A stretch of 64,000 nucleotides of DNA, taken from contig NC_066328.1 in assembly GCF_022539315.1 (NCBI RefSeq), positions 2,154,621 through 2,218,620 on the forward strand, given 5' to 3'. Origin of the DNA: Serinus canaria (Eukaryota > Chordata > Aves > Passeriformes > Fringillidae). The notes under the pieces were generated by a model that was not told the origin of the DNA, searched no databases, and saw only the letters and a list, made by a program, of their open reading frames with translations. The position numbers and the translations under genes are program-made. Positions 57,835-64,000 of this stretch are shown here, piece by piece; within the stretch, counting starts at the first letter, position 1; each line of letters opens with the position of its first letter.

Positions 57835-57895
57835 ATGAAGGGCCTCAACCTGCTCTGCTGCTGCGTGGCCTCGCTGCTGCTCCTCGGCACCGCAG
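57835..57895 (+). CDS. SRL: Probable sarcalumenin exon 1 (signal peptide)
   Basis: Sarcalumenin is a glycoprotein of the sarcoplasmic reticulum lumen that binds calcium and supports SERCA. The exon encodes MKGLNLLCCCVASLLLLGTA plus one base, a clear signal peptide after GCCACCATG, ending at a CGCAG|GTAC donor. It resembles the start of mammalian sarcalumenin as I remember it. The gene lies next to TFAP4 in the right orientation, as in human. No further exon was found up to 64,000, so the long acidic region and dynamin-like GTPase domain must lie outside. The identity rests on 20 residues plus synteny. Confidence 0.72.
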
Positions 57896-57899
57896 GTAC

Positions 57900-58450
57900 G
57901 GCCACACGCCGGGCTGGGGCTCCCGGGGGCTGGGGGCACCCCGGGGGCTGGGGGTGCCCGGGGGCTGGGGGTGCTGGCAGGGCTAAGGGGTCCCCGTGGG
58001 GCTGGGGGTGCCCTTGGGGCTGTGGGGACTCTGCAGGACTGTGGGTGCCTCTGGGTGCCCGGGCTTATGGGGTCCCCACAGGGCTGTGGGTGCCCTTCGG
58101 ACTGTGGCAACCCCACGGGGCTGGTAGGTCCCCATGGGGCTGGGGGTCCCCACAGAGCTGGGTGTCTCCATGGGGCTGTGGGTGTCTGTGGGGCTGTGGG
58201 TTCCTACAGGGCTGTGGGAACCCCAAGGGGCTGTGGGATCCCTGTAGGGCTGCAGGTGCCCACGGGGCCGTGGATGTCCGGGGGCAGTAGGTGCCTATGG
58301 GGCCGTGGGTAACTAGAGGGGGTGCCTGTGGGGCCAGGGGTGCCTGTGGGGCTGTGAGCACCTCTGGGACTCCGGGTGCCTGTAGGCTGCGGTACTTGTG
58401 GGTCTGTGGGTGTCTCTGGGGGTCTTGTAGGGTTGCAGATAGAATTGTGG
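57900..58450 (+). repeat. G-rich minisatellite right after SRL exon 1
   Basis: Irregular repeats of ggggctgggggtgcc and ggggctgtgggtgcc words with spacing of about 14-30 bases. The non-template strand is G-rich, so R-loops or quadruplexes at the start of the gene are possible. Frames running through it on both strands are artefacts. Confidence 0.8.
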
Positions 58451-58879
58451 GTGCCTGTGGGACTGAGAGAGGCTCTGGGGCGCCCAGTGAGCCCGGCCCT
58501 GGAGCAGGACAGGGTGGCAGGGGCACAGCGGTCTGGGCTCCCCAGCAGCTTTTCCAAGGCTGCACAACCACCCCAAAATGAGCAGGGAAGCGTGTTGGGG
58601 GGCCGTGGGCAGGAAGGGATGGCGGGAGGTGCAGATTGGGATCCCTGTTACAGAGTCACGCTGGGCACAGGGGCTGTGCTGCCGCTGACATGCCTTGCGG
58701 CAGTGTCACCTGTGGCTGCCGTGGTGGCTTGATTTTGGACTGATACGGGGGTGGGGGGGTGCCAGGGCATTGGGGATCTCTGAGGACCCCGGATCCCCTT
58801 CCTCGAGCTGTGCCATCCTCGCTTCTCACCGCTCTGCCCGGCCGGGTGTCCCCGGGGCGGCGCGGCATCGCTGGTACCC

Positions 58880-59145
58880 TTGCTTGCCCTTGAGTTAATT
58901 TGGGCTGGTTCTCTGCCTGGCCGGGCTCCGGCGGCCGCGCAGCCGGGAGAGGGGCGGCTAAGTATGGAAACAGCCGTGTAAGGGGACACTGCCCCGGCTG
59001 CCCCCCCGGCCGCCGCCCCCCCGGCCCGCGCCGCCGCGGCCCCGCGCGGGCACCCGCAGCTGCCGCCTGCCAGCGCCCGGCACCCCCGGCCCCGCCGAGT
59101 TTTGGCCTTTTAAGGGCATCTTGGGCCATTCTCGGGAATGAATAG
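58880..59145 (+). promoter_or_regulatory. Candidate muscle enhancer in SRL intron 1
   Basis: Contains CCTTTTAAGG at 59106-59115, a perfect SRF CArG box, GGAATG (59135-59140, TEAD/MCAT core) 20 bases further on, and a CAGCTG E-box at 59058-59063. A/T-rich patches (ttgagttaatttgggctgg near 58,891, ctaagtatggaaac near 58,959) flank a GC-rich core. Motif reading only. Confidence 0.5.
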
Positions 59146-62100
59146 GTTTGGGGGCCTGCGACACACAGCGACAGAGGTGGGGTGACCTCCACGGGGCTGC
59201 GGGTGCAGTCTGTGGGGAGTGGTTGGGAAGGTGTTCTGCGGGCATGGCTGGCGGCTGGTGCCGCTCCAAGCGGGGCTGGTGGCCTTGTGGGACATCAGAA
59301 GCTTGTGTCCGTGGTGGATGACCACCAGCCCACGTCTTGGTTTGGCTGAGGCTGGCACGGCACAGTACCGGGATCCCCCATCCCAGAGGAGGCTCTGGGC
59401 CAGGAGGCACATGGGGGTCTGGCAGCCCCAGGACCAGCTCTGAAGGGTCCCCCAAGACTATTGAAGGTTTATTGAGGGTCACCTGTTTATTGAGGGTCAC
59501 ATATTTCACCCCAGTACTGTAGGTTTCCAAAACAGCTCTAAGCGGTGGCATGTCTCCTGCCCATGCTCCTGCTCCTCAGAGACCAGTGGGATTTGCAGGA
59601 TGAGTTTTGCTCTTCCTTTGGCACCGAGCTGAACTCTCAGACCTGGCTCCTTTGGGGTGCAGGAAGTGGCTTAGAGAGGATATGTTTTCCATTTTTGGGA
59701 CAACTTTTCCCATTCAACCCTGTTGGTGCCTGTGGGGCTGTGGGGATCCCAAAGGGCTGTGGGGCTGCAGGTGCCCATGGGAAGAGAAGGGGTGGAAGTC
59801 CAGTGGAGACCAGGGGCTTCATTGGAACATCATGGCAAGGTGTGGTCCCTTGGATTTAGAGGCACTTGGGGCTGCCAAGACCCTGCCACCATTCCCAGAG
59901 GCTGGGGGTGGGAATTGCCCTGTGCCTGTGCTCTTACAGCCCCCACTGAGGCAGCTCATTGCACACATGGTTGGGGCTGGCAAAGCTCCCTGGGGTTGCC
60001 AGGAGCCTGGCAGGGAACAGCACCCACCGTGGGGCTGGACAGTGGCTCATGGTGAGGGCACTCACCCAGTACTCCATCTGCTCCTGCCAGGGGAGCACAC
60101 TCACACCTCAGACAGAGCCCAGTCATCCCTTCCAGGCTGGGTGACCACTGTGGCCACCAGCAATGGGCTACGGGGATGCTGGCAGACACTTTGCCCTGGG
60201 CATCCCTTGACTCTGCAGCCATCATGGCTTTGAGTGGGAGGGCAATTCCAGGCTGTGCCATCACCACCTCTGAGCTGAGAGAGGACTTGGGACAGTCCTA
60301 GCACAGCGGTGTCCTCCTGCAAGGCACTGCAGGGCTGTCACAGACCCCTCCTGGTGACCGCCGAGGGGTCTGTGCCAGCCTCAGCTTCTGGGAGTCCTCA
60401 TCCTGCCTCATCCTGGAAGGTGTCACCTCAGGGTGAGCTCCAGCACCACTTTCTCATGGCATCCTGGGTGTTCTCCATCACCTTGGAACGTGTCACTTTA
60501 GGGTGGGCTCCACCTCCCAAGCCAGAACGTCTCGGGAGCAGGACTGTGACACCTTGTGTGGGCTCAGGGCCCTGGGCACAGCAGCCATGGGGACACCCCA
60601 CCCTGACCATCCCAGGCCCATTCCCCCACAGTAACCAACCTCCCCAGAGGTGGGGACCTCTGTGTCCCAGTGACACTGCTCTGGGCTTGTTCCACCCTCC
60701 AGCACCAGCACAGCCATGAGCAGCACTGCCATTGGGTGTGTGTGAGACAAGGGGCTTGGGGTGCCCTGGGTGTGTTGGGTGCTTGTGCCACCTACATCCC
60801 TGTCACACCCCTGGTGCCTCACCCCAAGGGGACCCTGGTCCCTGTGGGTGCCCCATCTTACCGCCAAGGTGTTGGCTGAGCAAAGCAAGGCAGGTTGGCT
60901 CTGCTGTGACACCCTCTCCATCTGCCATCCTTGTCCCAGTGTGTAGGTGACATCCAGCATGGCAGGAAGGCCAGGAGACCTCACTTGTGCATGGCCCTGG
61001 TGGCACAGAGGTACCAGCAGGTCTCTGTGGGCTGGCACCAGGCTGGGAGGGTGCCTGTTCCACTGTGTCCCACTTGCCAAGCTGGTGAAATCCCAGCCTG
61101 GCCATTGGGTCAGGGTGACCAGGCCTGTTCCCTGAGCTCTGCAGGAATAGCAGCAGCCTGGGGCTGTGCAGGGCTCCATGGAGCTATTTCCAGCTCACAG
61201 GGACATTTCCCTTGTTAGTGCCTGCTGGAGGGAGCCCTGAGCTCCTCTGCTGGTGGGGGCTGCAGGGGGGGCGGGGGGGCAGGGGGGGCTCTGGACAGGC
61301 ACCGTGAGCCAGGATGGGGTGCTGGCAGTGGCAGCATGGCCCTGGCGCCAGCCTGGCAGGCAGCTCAACCCTTGGGGTCACACAGTCCTGGCTACACTGC
61401 AGAAAAGGGCTTGGAGCTGTGTGGCCCTGTCCATGTGCTGGTGTCCCCAGTGCTGCCACACCCAGGGCTGGGTCCCCCCGCTCAGCACGGCCAGGCAGGG
61501 TCTGCCCCCACATTCCCCTGGGCTTGAGGATCTTGTGGGACATCAGGCATTAGAATCCAGGCTGGCAAATCCAAGGGGTGACCAAGAATGCTTGGGATGA
61601 CCCAAGGAAGGATGGAGAACCAGGAAGTCTGGCCTTGAATGGACAGAGGATGTCCCTCAGGGGACATCCCTGGGGTGGGTTGGTGAAGTCTCCCATGGCT
61701 GGAGGCCAGGAACAGTGAAACCTCTTGGATACCCTTCCTCTGGAAGAAGGAGCTCTTCCAGCCCCAGCCATGCCACAGCAGGTCCCTTGGGTCCCCCAAC
61801 ATTCCCCCAAGCTGCAAGGGACACTGCAGGTGGATGTTCCTCGATGTACAGTGTGACATCTACCTGTGCCAAAATACCTGACGTTTCCTGGCCCTCTGCT
61901 CACTGATGGACCCAGATCTCCTCAGCCAGGAAGAAGCAGGTGCTTCATCTCCCACCTTCCTCATCTTCATGTCTTCTGCAAGTCAGGGTTCAGGGTCCTT
62001 TAGGACAGACCTTAAGGGTGGGGAGACAGCGGAAGAAGCACCCTGCAGCAGTGATTGCCTATTTTAATCTCTATTCAAAAAGTTCCAAGCCTGGTTTCAA

Positions 62101-64000
62101 CCTATTTGGTAGCTCCTGGTGATGTTTCTTTGCCGTGTACTAATAAAAACATAATATAGTTCTATCCAACCATTTACAGAAATCTAATCACTTCATAAAT
62201 TTTTAAACTAAACTTAGAATTTTCTGTACAAATGAGGTCAAGGTAGTTTGACAAAACTGTTTCCTAGACCTCCCTGTGCATTGAAAACCAGGAATATGCT
62301 GGACTTTTGGGATCATGAAGCTTCTGGGATGTGATGATGTCTGGCCATCCTGGATTTTGTGGGGCACAAAGGTCTGGAGAGCCAACCCCATCCTCAGCCC
62401 CATCCTTGTGCTCGTGTCCCCTGGGCTGCTTGAACCCTCGTGGGACACCTCCCTCTGAAGGTGTTGGCCCAGCTGACCGCAAGTGGAGCTGGAGCCAGGC
62501 TCCCCCTGCTCTGAGTGCTGAGCTGGCAGGGCCATGAGCTGGAGGAGCCCTGGAGGGATGGCCCTGAGCAAGGGCCATGGGGACCACAGGGCCTGCAGGG
62601 AAGGGACATCACCCCCAAAAGGGGTCCCACAGGAAAGGTGGGGGTCTGCAGCAGGTCCATCTGGAAAATCCAGGAACTCCCTGACAGCTTCTTTGTGTTT
62701 GGTTTCCGTGAGGTTTTAAAGGGCTTTGCCAGAATAAAGGCAGGGTTGGGTATTTGGGATACGAGGTCCCACCAAGACGCCCCTGGGAGGACACGGGGAG
62801 CACGGGACTTGCAGGAGCCAGTGGATAAAACCCCCAGGGAAGCAGGGATCGGGATCTGGGCAGGGGAAGGGGGCGTGTGAAAAGTCATCCCCGCAGCCCT
62901 GCCATCGCCGGCCCCACGCTCACGGCTCCGATTTCTGCTGGAGGGGGAGAGTGTCCCTCCAGGGCCACCTGTGCCCATCTGTCCCTTCTCACCGTCCTCC
63001 TGGAGGACCCGTTTTGCCATCAGGTCGTTGCTGTTCCGTTGGTGCCCGTGCCGGGATGGAGGGGACACCGCGATGTTCAGCCATGCCCCTCCTTCCCGGA
63101 CAGGCTGTTCTGGGTGCAAACCCGCCACGGCATCCTGTGGCACCCAGAACCGCGCCGCAGGATCTCCATCCCCGCTGTCACCACCTGAAAATGTGTCCCC
63201 TGGCAGCTCATAATAGTCCCAGCACGAGAAAGGGGTGGCAGGGGCAATGCAAGCCAGGGACTCGCAGGGAGGTCAAGTCCCCGAGGGGAAAAGGGCGAGG
63301 TCTCCTCTCCGATGCCGCCCATCTGCTTGGCACAATGCAAGGTGTGAACACGGGGAGCCCCGGTGTCACTTTACACCGTGGCTGTCCCCTCCCGGAGCCC
63401 ACGGGGGCCCCCAGGTGCGGACGTCACCCTTGGCTGGCAGCGGGCGAGGGGCCGGGGCCGCAGGGGCGGGGGCTCGGCGGGGCTGCTCCTGCCGGTGCCC
63501 CGTACAGTTGCCGTGCCGTATTTTTAGCCTCCGGAGGGTGTTAAGCCCGTAACCTTCGGCCCATTTTGCACTCATCGGCCCGCCATGTGCCGGTCAGCAC
63601 AATTCAGTGGATCGGGCGACCATGTAGGGGAAACAGGGAGAAGGAGGTGGAGAGGGGACAGGGACTTTGTCAGACCTTGAAGGTCACAGGAAATAAAGCC
63701 CGTGAACAGCAGGGACATCCCCATCTGAGCCCTGGGGGATATTTCCTTTTTTCCTCGAGGGAAGGCTCGAGGTGGGCACTGGCGTTGCTGCTGTGCCAAG
63801 CCATGGTGGGTGATGGCTCCTCTGGGTCAGAGGGGGCACACAGAGCCCAGACAAAGCCCTGAGGACTCTCAGGGTCTCCTCTGCCTGATCCTGCCCTCCT
63901 CCTCTGCTTTGATCCTCACTCCTCTCCCAGCTCTCCAGGTCACCAGCTATTTTGGGGCCAAACTGAGAATATCCCTGTTCCCATCAGCTGAGGGAACCCT

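Larger units (their letters stand above)
57896..64000 (+). other. SRL: SRL intron 1 (to right edge), no exon seen
   Basis: About 6.1 kb with no supported exon. It opens with a G-rich minisatellite (57,900-58,450) and has a motif cluster at 58,880-59,145. An A/T-rich island lies at 62,040-62,260 and another CNE-like stretch at 63,480-63,640. The remaining sequence is GC-rich background with short overlapping frames. Confidence 0.6.

Noticed and set aside
57835..58312. A longer SRL exon continuing without splicing
   Set aside because: The frame continues into the G-rich minisatellite, while a good donor (CGCAG|GTAC) ends the signal peptide at 57895.
1..64000. CRISPR arrays, operons, prokaryotic mobile elements, tRNA or rRNA genes
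   Set aside because: None seen. The window is intron-bearing vertebrate DNA, and its direct repeats are minisatellites without spacer-like regularity.

Overview
This is vertebrate nuclear DNA and almost certainly from a bird. The evidence is GC-rich, compact gene spacing, two degraded CR1-type LINE tails (about 10,647-10,785 and 44,326-44,600), intron/exon genes with GT-AG junctions, and proteins that are clear orthologues of mammalian ones. The gene order and strands match the human 16p13.3 block read in reverse (DNAJA3, CORO7 with VASN nested, PAM16, GLIS2, TFAP4, SRL). Species was not determined; a songbird or other neoavian microchromosome would fit.

Layout: (1) 745-3,277, minus strand: the first five coding exons of DNAJA3, a mitochondrial DnaJ co-chaperone; the rest lies off the left edge. 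(2) 4,468-38,842, plus strand: complete CORO7 (coronin 7), 28 coding exons, 926 codons. (3) Inside CORO7 intron 9, on the opposite strand, complete VASN (vasorin), one coding exon at 26,207-28,216 plus a predicted non-coding first exon near 32,644-32,728 with its own promoter. (4) 39,624-41,418, plus: complete PAM16, five coding exons, 126 codons. (5) 43,296-46,370, minus: complete GLIS2 coding region, five exons, 526 codons, tail-to-tail with PAM16. (6) A GLIS2/TFAP4 spacer holding a 500-N assembly gap (47,336-47,835). (7) 48,567-55,261, plus: complete TFAP4, seven exons, 338 codons. (8) 57,835-57,895, plus: a TATA-driven signal-peptide exon that I read as exon 1 of SRL (sarcalumenin); the remaining 6 kb is its first intron.

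All exon junctions given were checked by hand for AG/GT boundaries and reading phase, and the summed lengths agree with the sizes I recall for the human proteins (CORO7 926 versus 925, VASN 669 versus 673, PAM16 126 versus 125, GLIS2 526 versus 524, TFAP4 338 versus 338). The genes do not form one pathway. Two of them, DNAJA3 and PAM16, both act on mitochondrial Hsp70 and flank CORO7. CORO7 exon 27 and PAM16 exon 2 are phase-compatible for an in-frame fusion transcript.

I found no undescribed multi-gene system. The most useful non-genic observations are a perfect-Kozak two-codon upstream ORF in the VASN leader, a CArG/MCAT/E-box cluster in SRL intron 1, CTCF-like motifs at three places, MYC- and E2F-type sites at TFAP4, and several AT-containing islands in CORO7 introns 7 and 9 that look like conserved regulatory elements. 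Regulatory calls are motif reading only and need alignment or chromatin data.
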